36,504 nucleotides of DNA from Actinomycetota bacterium (GCA_023483915.1 JAMDEO010000124.1:1-36504), one strand, 5' to 3'. Numbered from the stretch's first letter, positions 18,257 through 27,499 are shown. Notes: generated by a model not told the origin, from the sequence alone. Numbers and translations: made by a program.

Positions 18257-19378
18257 ATGACGGTCAATGATGCATACAGGGTCCTCGCTCTGGGGCGAGA
18301 CGCCACTCCCGAGCAGGTGAAGGCCGCCTATCGGCGCATGGTGGCAGGCGCACACCCGGACCGAGGTGGTGAAGCGGCCGAATTCATCAGGATACGCGCG
18401 GCTTATGAGATTCTCTCCGCCTTTCTGAGACAAGGCGAGCCCGAAGATGACATCGCCATCCCTGAGGATCTTCGTGAAGTGGTCGACGCGATCGTCCGCG
18501 ACTTCCGGGAGCATCAGGGCTGGGCCGAGGCGGAAACCATCCGGCAAATGAGGGCGTTCGAAGCATCGATGTCCAGTTATGCCCGCTCGGCTTCGAGAGC
18601 TGAACTCCGGCAATTCAGCGGCACCTTCCGCACGAGTTGGAATGCAACAATTGGTGCTTTATTTGAAAAATGCAACGATAGGTGCGATGAGATCCTACAG
18701 GGATACGAGACGTGGTACGCGAAAGCTACCCAAGCTGTTTTCGACGACATGTATCACAAGGAATTGCTTCGCTTCCCGTTGCGCCGCCGTTTCTGGGAGA
18801 TATTCGTGGTGATCGCGGCAGTTGCCGGGGCGATCACGGTAGTCGTGGGGTGGACCGGTTCGGTTGACCGTTGGGTCTCCGCAGGCATCATGGTTGCAGC
18901 GTTGGGGCTCTCTTTCCTCGGGTATCGATGGTGGTGCCGGAGGCGGCGGCGGGTGAGGGAGGCGGTGGAGCCGCTTAGCGTCGCGCCCTTCGAGCTGCGG
19001 GAGGGCGCTCGTTTCCGCACGGAAAGCACCATGCGCAGAGGGCGGAGGACTACGGCTGCCATGGGGGTAGCTGGCCTCTTTCTCGGGAATGCAGCTTCCG
19101 GAGGTCTCACCCTCCCGGTCGTCGGAGCGGTGGCCGGATTGGCATTTGGAGGGGTTTTCGACCGCTTGTTCAACCCCACGGGCAGGATGCGACAGGGAAT
19201 GCAGCAAGACCTCGCCCGGTTCATGGTGATGGCGCAACCCCAAGTCGCCCGGTACGTCCTCGAGGTCCACCAGCAACTTCTCGACGACGTTCGTGGACAG
19301 ATCGTGGCCAATTACCGAGATCGGGTAAGGAGCACTGTGAAGCTACTGACCGCGGGGGCCTCGACTAGCCGCTTGTGA
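18257..19378 (+). CDS. J-domain (DnaJ-like) membrane protein
   Basis: NDAYRVLALGRDATPEQVKAAYRRMVAGAHPDRGGEAAEFIRIRAAYEIL with HPD motif; central TM hairpin. Confidence 0.85.
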   Translation: MTVNDAYRVLALGRDATPEQVKAAYRRMVAGAHPDRGGEAAEFIRIRAAYEILSAFLRQGEPEDDIAIPEDLREVVDAIVRDFREHQGWAEAETIRQMRAFEASMSSYARSASRAELRQFSGTFRTSWNATIGALFEKCNDRCDEILQGYETWYAKATQAVFDDMYHKELLRFPLRRRFWEIFVVIAAVAGAITVVVGWTGSVDRWVSAGIMVAALGLSFLGYRWWCRRRRRVREAVEPLSVAPFELREGARFRTESTMRRGRRTTAAMGVAGLFLGNAASGGLTLPVVGAVAGLAFGGVFDRLFNPTGRMRQGMQQDLARFMVMAQPQVARYVLEVHQQLLDDVRGQIVANYRDRVRSTVKLLTAGASTSRL

Positions 19379-20117
19379 CCTCCGCTGAAGGCGTGTCCTG
19401 GAATGGATGGATACGCGCCACTAGAGAGAACAGATAGGGGTAGTTCTCTTTCAGGTGTCCGACATACAGCACCCATTCTGCCAAGAGGCGAGTGAAAGCA
19501 CGGCGGATATCGTTTTCGAGGTGGGCCTGGTCGGCAGGCCGCAGATCCTTGAGAGATGTCCGGGCTTCCAACTCTTCCTCCAGATGCAGCACAGCCCAGA
19601 GAAGGTCGGTGAAGCGATCGTGTTCCATGAGATTGGGGTTCTCGAGCAACCGGAGTATGAACTGGCGGTGATCCACAAGGTGGGTTCGCAGGACGGTAAG
19701 GTCTACGGGGCCAAGATCGACGGCACAAGTGAGGTCATGCGCGAACCGCGAAGCTCGCGAGAAATCCTCTTTGTTCCAAGAAGCCTCCAGGTGTAGCCGC
19801 TGCCGGATCTCTCCGGAGGCGGCCAAAGCGGGCAGGAGCTCGGCCAGAAGGGGTGTCCCCAGCTCGCTGAAGAAGGCCCCAATGACCATGTTGAGCTTGT
19901 GAGCCAAGGCGCGCTTCTCGCGCAAGGTGATGATCCGCTCGATAAAGAGGCCCACGATCAGGACTTCCAGCGGCAGGAAGGCGATGTCCCCTACCAGGTA
20001 GAGGAAGATATGGTGGCTGTCTCGGAATATCGCGTAGTGAATTGCGTAGACGGCTGCGGATGCTGCGACCAGGCTTGCAGCCAGGATGGCCAGCCAACTG
20101 CGGTTCTGCCGGGCCAC
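19365..20117 (-). CDS. Conserved hypothetical membrane protein
   Basis: Two N-terminal TM segments followed by a charged soluble domain; 250 aa ORF with good coding character. Confidence 0.65.
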   Translation of the reverse strand: MARQNRSWLAILAASLVAASAAVYAIHYAIFRDSHHIFLYLVGDIAFLPLEVLIVGLFIERIITLREKRALAHKLNMVIGAFFSELGTPLLAELLPALAASGEIRQRLHLEASWNKEDFSRASRFAHDLTCAVDLGPVDLTVLRTHLVDHRQFILRLLENPNLMEHDRFTDLLWAVLHLEEELEARTSLKDLRPADQAHLENDIRRAFTRLLAEWVLYVGHLKENYPYLFSLVARIHPFQDTPSAEVTSG

Positions 20118-20146
20118 CGGTTACCTTGCCGCGGCAGATTGCCTGC

Positions 20147-20545
20147 TCAACGGACTACCAGCACCGGCACTTTTGCGAACCGCATCACCCGTTCCGCCGT
20201 CGATCCGACAAGAAGGTTGGCAAAAGTGCCGCGGCCTCGGCAGCCCAGAACAACTAGGTCGGCTGCATTCGCCTCGGCAGCGTTGAGTATCCCTTCGGCG
20301 GGCAACTCGTCGGGAATGGAAACCTGGCATGCGACGCCATGTTTGCCGAACATCTCCACTACCGGATTGACCATGCGCCGCACCTCGCTGGGCTTGGTGG
20401 CCATCGGCATATGGCCGATGGCGTGGCATACCACGACCCCTGCCCCGTATTTCGAGGCCAGGTCGGCTACCAGAGTGGCCGCCTTCTCAGAGTCCTCCGA
20501 ACCGTCATAGCCGAGCAGGATCTTACGGATGACCACGCCGCCCAT
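20147..20545 (-). CDS. Universal stress protein (UspA family)
   Basis: IRKILLGYDGSEDSEKAATLVADLASKYGAGVVVCHAI... and GCRGRGTFANLLVGSTAERVMRFAKVPVLVVR. Confidence 0.93.
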   Translation of the reverse strand: MGGVVIRKILLGYDGSEDSEKAATLVADLASKYGAGVVVCHAIGHMPMATKPSEVRRMVNPVVEMFGKHGVACQVSIPDELPAEGILNAAEANAADLVVLGCRGRGTFANLLVGSTAERVMRFAKVPVLVVR

Positions 20546-20608
20546 TCGTCTCCTCCAATCACGGCAACCGGAGCATGGCTACTATAGCAGCAAGGTATAC
20601 TTGCCCGC

Positions 20609-21028
20609 ATGGAGGAAAGTCGTAACAAAACCCCTGCAGAAGACCGCTATGGCACCGTCGCCATCCGCGAAAACAAGTTGGAGAGGTGGCCTAACCCCAC
20701 ACCCGCAAGGCCCTACCTGATCTCCTTTGACGTCCCGGAATTCACTTGCCTGTGTCCTCGATCGGGTTTCCCTGATTTTGCCCTGATAAAGATCAGGTAC
20801 CAACCCGGCGACTGGATCGTCGAGCTCAAATCCCTGAAGCTGTACATCAACGGTTATAGAGATCGTTTCATCTCTCATGAGGCTGCTGCCAATCAGATCC
20901 TCGACGATCTGGTTTCGTTGCTCCGGCCTCGCTGGATGAGAGTGACCGCGGACTTCACCGTGCGTGGCAATATCAAGACCATGGTGACGGCGGAGCATGG
21001 CACTCGGGAGAGATCGTGCCAGCAATGA
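20609..21028 (+). CDS. queF: NADPH-dependent 7-cyano-7-deazaguanine (preQ0) reductase
   Basis: PEFTCLCPRSGFPDFA (catalytic Cys) and ELKSLKLYINGYRDRFISHE QueF motif. Confidence 0.95.
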   Translation: MEESRNKTPAEDRYGTVAIRENKLERWPNPTPARPYLISFDVPEFTCLCPRSGFPDFALIKIRYQPGDWIVELKSLKLYINGYRDRFISHEAAANQILDDLVSLLRPRWMRVTADFTVRGNIKTMVTAEHGTRERSCQQ

Positions 21029-21684
21029 GCCACTGTCTTCTGTTGAGCGGGGGATTGGATTCCACCACCGTCGCGGCCTGGATCAGGGATCGCTATCCGG
21101 ACGAGCCTGTCAGCGCGTACACCTTCCTCTACGGGCAGAAGCATGCGGTGGAACTGCAGGCGGCGCGGGCTGTGGCCAAGGCCTTCGGCATGGAACACTT
21201 TGTCATCGATCTCCCCCCGATCCGCGGGTCTGCCCTCACGGACTCCGACCAACCGCTACCCGAACAAAGGGACCTCGCATCGCTCACCGGGGTGGCTCCA
21301 TCCTACGTGCCTGCCCGGAACCTGCTCTTCATCGCCCATATGGCGAGCATCCGGGATGCCGTTGGGCCGGGTAGGCTCTGGCTGGGCGTTCATCACGACG
21401 ACTACACCGGTTATCCAGACTGCAGGCCCCAGTTCATCGAGGCCGCCGATCAAGCAGTGCGGCTGGGGACTCGGTACAGTCTGTGCGTCGAGGCACCTTT
21501 CGTCGATTGGTCGAAAGCGGCAATCATCCGCTGGGGCCTGGACCATGCCGTGCCCTATGAGTTGACGCATTCCTGCTATCAGGGCCGGGTGCCGGCCTGC
21601 GGGGTGTGTGACACCTGCCAAGCGCGCCTGCAGGCCTTCGCCGCTGTGGGCGCGGTAGATCCTATCGCGTACGAGACGCGCTGA
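21025..21684 (+). CDS. queC: 7-cyano-7-deazaguanine synthase
   Basis: LLLSGGLDSTTVAAW PP-loop; YVPARNLLF; C-terminal SCYQG..PACGVCDTCQAR zinc site. ATG 21025 overlaps the queF stop (ATGA). Confidence 0.95.
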   Translation: MSHCLLLSGGLDSTTVAAWIRDRYPDEPVSAYTFLYGQKHAVELQAARAVAKAFGMEHFVIDLPPIRGSALTDSDQPLPEQRDLASLTGVAPSYVPARNLLFIAHMASIRDAVGPGRLWLGVHHDDYTGYPDCRPQFIEAADQAVRLGTRYSLCVEAPFVDWSKAAIIRWGLDHAVPYELTHSCYQGRVPACGVCDTCQARLQAFAAVGAVDPIAYETR

Positions 21685-21717
21685 GCGCCCGGGATTTGTG
21701 GGCGTGGCGACCATTCC

Positions 21718-22080
21718 ATGAAGACCGCCATCACAATCTCAGCCTCTTTCGCAGCCGCTCATCGCCTGCCGGATCACGAGGGCAAATGTTTCCGGCTGCA
21801 CGGACACACGTACGGCCTGGAGGTCACCGTGGAGGGCACCCCGCAAGAAACCGGTCCGGCAGCCGGGATGATCATGGACTTTGCCGATTTGCGCCGTCGT
21901 GTCGACGAGCTCATCGTGGGACAGTTGGACCATCAGATGCTGAATGAGGTCCTCGACTTTGTGCCCACCGTCGAGGCAGTGGCCGCTTGGGCTTTTGAAC
22001 GCCTGCGCGAAGCGGGAGTACCTGTGGTGAGGGTGCGGCTGTCCGAGGGGCCCAATTCTTGGGTTGACGTGAGCGCCTGA
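21718..22080 (+). CDS. queD: 6-carboxy-5,6,7,8-tetrahydropterin synthase
   Basis: AAHRLPDHEGKCFRLHGHTYGLEVTVEG, MDFADL, LDHQMLN, PTVEAVAAW. Confidence 0.95.
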   Translation: MKTAITISASFAAAHRLPDHEGKCFRLHGHTYGLEVTVEGTPQETGPAAGMIMDFADLRRRVDELIVGQLDHQMLNEVLDFVPTVEAVAAWAFERLREAGVPVVRVRLSEGPNSWVDVSA

Positions 22081-22106
22081 GGCTGTTGCCGGCCGGCCAA
22101 ACCGGG

Positions 22107-22220
22107 CCCTTGGCGTCGCCGTTGGGATGAGGCTTCACCCTCAAGATGATGCCTCTACCTCAGGATGATTCTTCCAAGTTACGATGAGGCTTCGACGTTA
22201 CGATGGGGCGATTCATGACG
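22107..22220 (+). repeat. 19-bp tandem repeat array (4 clear units, 2 degenerate edges)
   Basis: gatga/gatgg starts at 22126, 22145, 22164, 22183, 22202, each exactly 19 nt apart: gatgaggcttcaccctcaa, gatgatgcctctacctcag, gatgattcttccaagttac, gatgaggcttcgacgttac, gatggggcgattcatgacg. The preceding 19-mer cccttggcgtcgccgttgg is partly similar. Confidence 0.7.
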
Positions 22221-22862
22221 GTTCTTCGGGTAACTGAGATATTCGATTCTCTTCAGGGCGAAGGTTATTGGAGCGGAGTGCCCATGACCTTCGTTCGCCT
22301 CGCCGGGTGCAACGCCCGTGAGTTGGGGCTGGGCTGCGTTGCCTGGTGCGATACTCCCGGTAGCTGGAATCTCGACGACGGCCGGGAGATGGGGGTCGCG
22401 CTCGTTGCCGCGCGCGCCTGCCTTCCCCGGCTCTGTCTCACTGGGGGGGAACCTCTGCTTCAGGCCCAAGGCGTCGCTGAGTTGGTGGACCTTCTTCACG
22501 AGAGCGGGGTTCGGGTGCACCTCGAGACGAACGGTACGGTTGATAGTCTTTGCGACTTTGACTGGGTGACTGTGAGCCCCAAGCCCCCGGATTACCCGAT
22601 CGCAGCCGGATGGCCCGGGAGGATCGATGAGCTGAAGCTGATCGTCGACGACTCCTTGGATGCGGCCACCGCGGAGCGGCTGGCCGCTGCCCATCCAGGC
22701 GCGATCATCTGCCTGCAGCCGCGATTCGAGGGACTGGGTGGCCCGGGCGCGCAGGTTGGTCGAACGGCGCCTTCGGCTGCGGACAGGGCTGTCGACATGG
22801 TCATGAGCCACCCGGATTGGCGGCTCTCCCTTCAGATGCACAGATACCTCGGCATCCGTTAG
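22203..22862 (+). CDS. queE: 7-carboxy-7-deazaguanine synthase (radical SAM)
   Basis: EIFDSLQGEGYWSGVPMTFVRLAGCNARELGLGCVAWCDTPGSW; LTGGEPLLQ; HLETNGT; VSPKPP; clustered with queF/C/D. Start could also be 22215. Confidence 0.92.
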   Translation: MGRFMTVLRVTEIFDSLQGEGYWSGVPMTFVRLAGCNARELGLGCVAWCDTPGSWNLDDGREMGVALVAARACLPRLCLTGGEPLLQAQGVAELVDLLHESGVRVHLETNGTVDSLCDFDWVTVSPKPPDYPIAAGWPGRIDELKLIVDDSLDAATAERLAAAHPGAIICLQPRFEGLGGPGAQVGRTAPSAADRAVDMVMSHPDWRLSLQMHRYLGIR

Positions 22863-22960
22863 TTCTTTCGCGGAGGCAGCGCCGGCTTCCTATCTCGTGC
22901 GTCCGACAGACGCAGGTGTAGAATCAAATCACCGGTCCGTTCCTCGCTTGGAGGGGTGCC

Positions 22961-23404
22961 ATGGATCCAGAGCAGCGCGGTCAGCGTCGCGATGAGAAAC
23001 AGGACGAGAAACACGGCGAGAAGGAGCAGGAGAAGCAGCAGGAGAAGGGAAAGGGTTTCGATGAGAAGTACAAGCGCAACCCTCTCGGCGTTCTATCACT
23101 GGGCGTTCTCCTCATATGGCTGGGCATCACATTTCTGCTGCAGAACACGGGTGTCATCAGCGATTCGGAAAAAGGGTGGGCGGTCTTCTTCTGGGGTGGC
23201 GCCGTCATCATCTTCGCCGAGATCTTCGCCCGACTTGCTGTGCCTAGATGGCGGCGCTCGGTCATGGGCTCGTTCATCTGGGGTGCCGTATGGTTGGGTG
23301 TGGGCTTCGGACTCTGGTACGAGAACTGGGAGATCATCGGACCTCTGGTCCTGATTGCGGTCGGGGTCGGTATCTTGGTTGGCCGGTTGATGCCCCGTCG
23401 CTAG
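22961..23404 (+). CDS. Small membrane protein with highly charged N-terminus
   Basis: Lys/Glu/Gln-rich N-terminus (RDEKQDEKHGEKEQEKQQEKGKG) followed by four hydrophobic segments. Confidence 0.7.
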   Translation: MDPEQRGQRRDEKQDEKHGEKEQEKQQEKGKGFDEKYKRNPLGVLSLGVLLIWLGITFLLQNTGVISDSEKGWAVFFWGGAVIIFAEIFARLAVPRWRRSVMGSFIWGAVWLGVGFGLWYENWEIIGPLVLIAVGVGILVGRLMPRR

Positions 23405-23427
23405 AGGGAGCTGTTTCCCCGAGGAAG

Positions 23428-24594
23428 CTAAAGGCGCCCGAGGTTGAGTGTCACCAACTCGTTCCAAAGGTATGCGGCCCGAGTCCAGCGTTTCTCCCGT
23501 CCGATGCAGCGGAAATATGGGGGTCGCATCGCCAGGATCAAATCGCCGATGCGATAGCGGGGCAGAATGGGCGTGGACACCACCAGCGAGCCTATTTCTC
23601 CCGGTTTCATTTCGTGCAGCATCTTCATCCCGGAACGAGTTAGAACTTCGAAGAAGAAGATGTCGTAATTGGGAACCCAGCCGCGGTGTTCGTCGCGTTG
23701 CTGCCCGAACATTCCCTCGGTCGCTCCGTAGATCTCTCTGATCGCCACGGCTCCATAGAGGGCGCTGAGTGCCGCCGCATGGCGGGTGTTGATGCCGGGG
23801 GTGCTGCCCAAAGTCATGATCTGCGTGTTCCAAAGCTGCTTGGGGTACTTGCCGTGGCGCTGCTTGAGGTACCGGCCGAACTGAAGAGCTGTCTGGCAGA
23901 CACCACCTACGAGGCTGACATTCTCATCTCGGCACTTGTCGAGGGCGAGCTCGAAGCGGCTATCCCAATCCCGCCGAGTTGTGCCGCCACCCAGGGCGTC
24001 GATCTCTTCCTGGGCAGGCACGGACCGGATCGGTGTGAATCTGGAAACATACTTGGTGTAAATGCCTGAGCTATAACCGTATTCGAGATTCCGGTCGCCG
24101 ACCCTGATAGTGCCAACTGTAGAGGGAAAGTTGAGGTTGAGGTTAACCCCGGCGAACAGATCGAGTCGCTGGCTTGAGGCTACATAAGCCAACATGGCCC
24201 TTCCTGCGCTGACCCGCATCCGTAGGTCCGTAGGGGTCATGGGTATGAACTTAGATTCACCTTCAACCGTGCCTCGGGTGATCGCCCAACCCACCGGCTC
24301 TTCGCAAAGCAAGAGCTCGGTCTCGCCCGCCATGACCGCATCCAACAGCGGCTTGAAGTCCGCGTAGGTCATTATGGGGAAACGGCGCCGGTACTCTTCG
24401 ATCAGCGGTTTTCCTGAACCGTTGCCTCCACCTTCGGCCGCCGCGACCGCAGATGCCCCGTGGCCGCTGCCGTAGCCTGTCCTGGAATAGTCCTGAAGGA
24501 AGCGGCGCAGCACGGCCGGCTGCGTGTTGACAGGGTCGGCCACCGCACCGTACCAAGGTCGGAGTTGCTCTTCCAGGGCCTGGGGGGATCTCAT
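23428..24594 (-). CDS. GH3 auxin-responsive-promoter family protein (acyl-adenylase-like)
   Basis: PIMTYADFKPLLDAVMAGETELLLCEEPVGWAITRGTVEGESKFIPMT, REIYGATEGMFGQQ, RYRIGDLI; GH3 family arrangement. Confidence 0.82.
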   Translation of the reverse strand: MRSPQALEEQLRPWYGAVADPVNTQPAVLRRFLQDYSRTGYGSGHGASAVAAAEGGGNGSGKPLIEEYRRRFPIMTYADFKPLLDAVMAGETELLLCEEPVGWAITRGTVEGESKFIPMTPTDLRMRVSAGRAMLAYVASSQRLDLFAGVNLNLNFPSTVGTIRVGDRNLEYGYSSGIYTKYVSRFTPIRSVPAQEEIDALGGGTTRRDWDSRFELALDKCRDENVSLVGGVCQTALQFGRYLKQRHGKYPKQLWNTQIMTLGSTPGINTRHAAALSALYGAVAIREIYGATEGMFGQQRDEHRGWVPNYDIFFFEVLTRSGMKMLHEMKPGEIGSLVVSTPILPRYRIGDLILAMRPPYFRCIGREKRWTRAAYLWNELVTLNLGRL

Positions 24595-24787
24595 TTGCTG
24601 CCTGGGCCGCCCGTGGCGTCGACACGCCAGCGCATCTCCGCAAGGGTTCTGCGGAAATCACTCTCGCCTTCGATAGGAGACGGTGCGGACAGGGTCGTGA
24701 CTCCAGTGTCCGGAAACTCACCCTCAGTAAACTTGGAGAATAGCACCTTGCTTGTCGCCCAACATCAAGTGTTTACAGGAGGGAAGC

Positions 24788-27499
24788 TTGGGGCAGGCTT
24801 CAAGCGTGATGTGGGATAATCCGGGCGACCGGCAGCAGCGGCTGCGACGCGGAGGCCACGTGCGCAAGACCCATCAGTTCAGCGTCCATCCTGAGATCCC
24901 CGAGCGGCTTGCCGGACTCCAGGAACTAGCGTTCAACCTGCGCTGGGCCTGGGATCGTCGAGCTTTCAAGGTCTTTCAGCATCTCGATCCGGAGCTCTTG
25001 GAGAAGTGTGCCAACAACCCGGTGCTGCTCTTGCGACGGGTCTCCAAGGAGCGGCTGGCCGGTGCAGCCGGGGACGCCGCCTTCCTCACTCATCTGGACG
25101 GAGCCGTGGAGGATTTGCGTCGGTATCTGGCGGAGCCCGGCTGGTTTCGACTGACGTACCCCGAGCGCAAGGACTTACGCATCGCCTATTTCTGCATGGA
25201 GTTCGGGCTCACCGCATGCCTGCCCATCTATTCCGGGGGTCTCGGGGTTTTGGCGGGAGACCATCTCAAATCTGCCAGCGGATTGGACATACCTCTCGTG
25301 GCTGTGGGGCTCTTGTATCACAAGGGCTACTTCGTGCAGCGCCTCGATAGCGAAGGTTGGCAGCACGAGAACTATCGCATGCTGGATTTCGGTACGCTGC
25401 CCGTGCGCCCGGTGATGGCAGGGCCACCAAGTCCCTCCTGGCATGCTCTGGGAGTGCCCACTGTGGAGATGCTGGGCGCCGGCCCTGAGCCTGCCGGCGC
25501 GACCGGCACCCCCCTCAAAGTGCACGTGGAGATAGACGGCCGACGCGTATGGGCGAGGGTGTGGCGCGTACAGGTGGGGCGCGTCCCCCTCTTCCTCCTC
25601 GATACCGACCTCGCAGAGAACGACCCGGCTGCTCGGCGGATCACAAGCGAGCTATACGGGGGCGGCTCCGAGGAAAGACTGGCCCAGGAGATCATGCTGG
25701 GGATAGGAGGTGTCCGGGTGCTGACCGCCCTCGGCATCCGCGCACAGACGTACCACCTGAATGAAGGACATACGGTCTTTGCCGGTCTGGAACGCACCCG
25801 CGAGCTGATGAAGCAGCATGACTTGACCTATCGCGAAGCCCGCCAGACTACCGGAGCGGGCACGCTATTCACCACACACACGCCGGTTCCGGCCGGCTTC
25901 GACCTCTTTCCGCGGGCGCTCATTGAGAACTACCTGGGGCCGTATCTCGAGGAGATGGGTATGGAGCCCGCCGAGTTTATGCGCTTGGGGCAGATATCCC
26001 CGGACGACCGCAGCGACGAGTTCAACGTGGCCATCCTCGCGCTGCGCCAGTCACCCCGGCGCAATTCCGTAAGCCGGCTGCACCGCCGGGTAACTGCCCA
26101 CATGATGCAGCCGGGTTGGGTCGATTTCAGCGCCGGAGAGATGCCTATCGAGTCGATTACCAATGGGGTGCACACCAAGTCCTGGGTCGCGCCCGACATG
26201 GAAGTCCTGTTCGACCATTACCTCGGCCCACGCTGGCGGGAGGACACGTCCTCCGCGGACGCCTGGCAGAGAGTGGAGCGGATCCCCGACCTGGAGCTAT
26301 GGCGCACACACTCTCGCCTCCGGGAGCGGCTGGTGGCATACGTCCGGGAGCAGACAGAATTGCAGACCAAAGAGAGACTGGGCGGCGCGCGCGGCGCGCA
26401 AGCGCGCGCCGCCGCGCCGCCCCTCCGCTCGGATGCCCTTACCATCGGGTTCGCGCGTCGCTTTGCCACTTACAAGCGCGCCACGCTTCTCTTCCGCGAC
26501 GTCCAAAGACTCAAGGCCATCCTCACGGATGAGGCCAAACCTGTGCAGCTTGTCGTTGCCGGCAAGGCCCACCCGCGGGATGGGGCAGGCAAGGACTTCA
26601 TCCGGGAGATCCTCGATGTCGTCCAGCGCGAGGGATTGGGCGCCCACTTGGTGTTCATCGAAGACTACGATCTGGATAAGGCGGCGATGTTGGTGCAAGG
26701 CGTCGACGTATGGCTGAACAATCCGCGCCGGCCCTTTGAGGCGTGTGGCACCAGCGGCATGAAGGTGGTCCCCAACGGCGGTCTCAACCTGTCGGTGCTC
26801 GACGGCTGGTGGGCCGAAGCCTACCGTCCCGGCGTGGGCTGGGCGATCGGGGACGGGCAAGAATTCGCCCACCACGATTACCAGGACCAGGTGGATGCCG
26901 AATCTCTATACACGCTCTTGGAGCGCGAAGTGGTGCCTCTCTTCTACGACCGGGACGTCGACGGAGTACCGCGCGGCTGGATCTCGATGATGAAGGACTC
27001 CATCAAGATCCTTGCTCCAGCGTTCTCAGGTCATCGCATGGTCAAGCAATACGCGGAACGGTACTACATCCCGGCGGGAGACCATTACGAACGCCTGGCC
27101 GCGAACGGCTTTGCGAGAGCTAGGGAGCTGGCGGCTTGGAAGGAGAGAGTTCGCCAGGCTTGGAGCCAGGTGAAGGTGACCTGGGTCGAAGACCACGGCT
27201 CTCCCGATGTGGCCGTGGGGGAGGACATCCCGGTGGCAGCAAAGGTGACACTGGGCGTTCTAGACCCCGGAGAGGTCATCGTCCAAGCCTTCTATTCGCG
27301 ACTGCGGCCGGACGGGGAGCTTAGCAACGGGCGCGGCATCGACTTGGAGTGGGTGTCTTCGGACAATGGAGAGCACCTTTTCAAGGGCGTAGTGCCCAGC
27401 CGGGCCTCTGGGCTGCACGGTTATTCCATCCGGGTGCTGCCGTGGCACGAGGATGTGCTCGTGCCCAACGAGATGGCTCTGGTGGCCTGGGAGGAGTGA
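24788..27499 (+). CDS. glgP: Alpha-glucan phosphorylase (GT35)
   Basis: NLRWAWD, AYFCMEFGL...YSGGLGVLAGDHLKSASG, HLNEGH, TTHTPVPAGFD, FARRFATYKRATLL, GKAHPRD, NNPRRPFEACGTSGMKVVPNGGLNLSVLDGWW. TTG 24788 preceded by aggaggg; ATG 24809 is an alternative start. Confidence 0.93.
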   Translation: MGQASSVMWDNPGDRQQRLRRGGHVRKTHQFSVHPEIPERLAGLQELAFNLRWAWDRRAFKVFQHLDPELLEKCANNPVLLLRRVSKERLAGAAGDAAFLTHLDGAVEDLRRYLAEPGWFRLTYPERKDLRIAYFCMEFGLTACLPIYSGGLGVLAGDHLKSASGLDIPLVAVGLLYHKGYFVQRLDSEGWQHENYRMLDFGTLPVRPVMAGPPSPSWHALGVPTVEMLGAGPEPAGATGTPLKVHVEIDGRRVWARVWRVQVGRVPLFLLDTDLAENDPAARRITSELYGGGSEERLAQEIMLGIGGVRVLTALGIRAQTYHLNEGHTVFAGLERTRELMKQHDLTYREARQTTGAGTLFTTHTPVPAGFDLFPRALIENYLGPYLEEMGMEPAEFMRLGQISPDDRSDEFNVAILALRQSPRRNSVSRLHRRVTAHMMQPGWVDFSAGEMPIESITNGVHTKSWVAPDMEVLFDHYLGPRWREDTSSADAWQRVERIPDLELWRTHSRLRERLVAYVREQTELQTKERLGGARGAQARAAAPPLRSDALTIGFARRFATYKRATLLFRDVQRLKAILTDEAKPVQLVVAGKAHPRDGAGKDFIREILDVVQREGLGAHLVFIEDYDLDKAAMLVQGVDVWLNNPRRPFEACGTSGMKVVPNGGLNLSVLDGWWAEAYRPGVGWAIGDGQEFAHHDYQDQVDAESLYTLLEREVVPLFYDRDVDGVPRGWISMMKDSIKILAPAFSGHRMVKQYAERYYIPAGDHYERLAANGFARARELAAWKERVRQAWSQVKVTWVEDHGSPDVAVGEDIPVAAKVTLGVLDPGEVIVQAFYSRLRPDGELSNGRGIDLEWVSSDNGEHLFKGVVPSRASGLHGYSIRVLPWHEDVLVPNEMALVAWEE
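26381..26421 (+). repeat. GC-rich imperfect inverted repeat inside glgP
   Basis: ggcggcgcgcgcggcgcgc-aa-gcgcgcgccgccgcgccgcc; outer 9-bp arms GGCGGCGCG/CGCGCCGCC are perfect complements. Confidence 0.75.

Noticed and set aside
20546-20608. preQ1 riboswitch upstream of queF
   Set aside because: Short leader with no recognisable preQ1-I/II consensus by eye.
20609-22862. 7-deazaguanine DNA modification/defence island
   Set aside because: queF is present and no dpd genes accompany the cluster in the window; ordinary queuosine precursor synthesis is the simpler reading.
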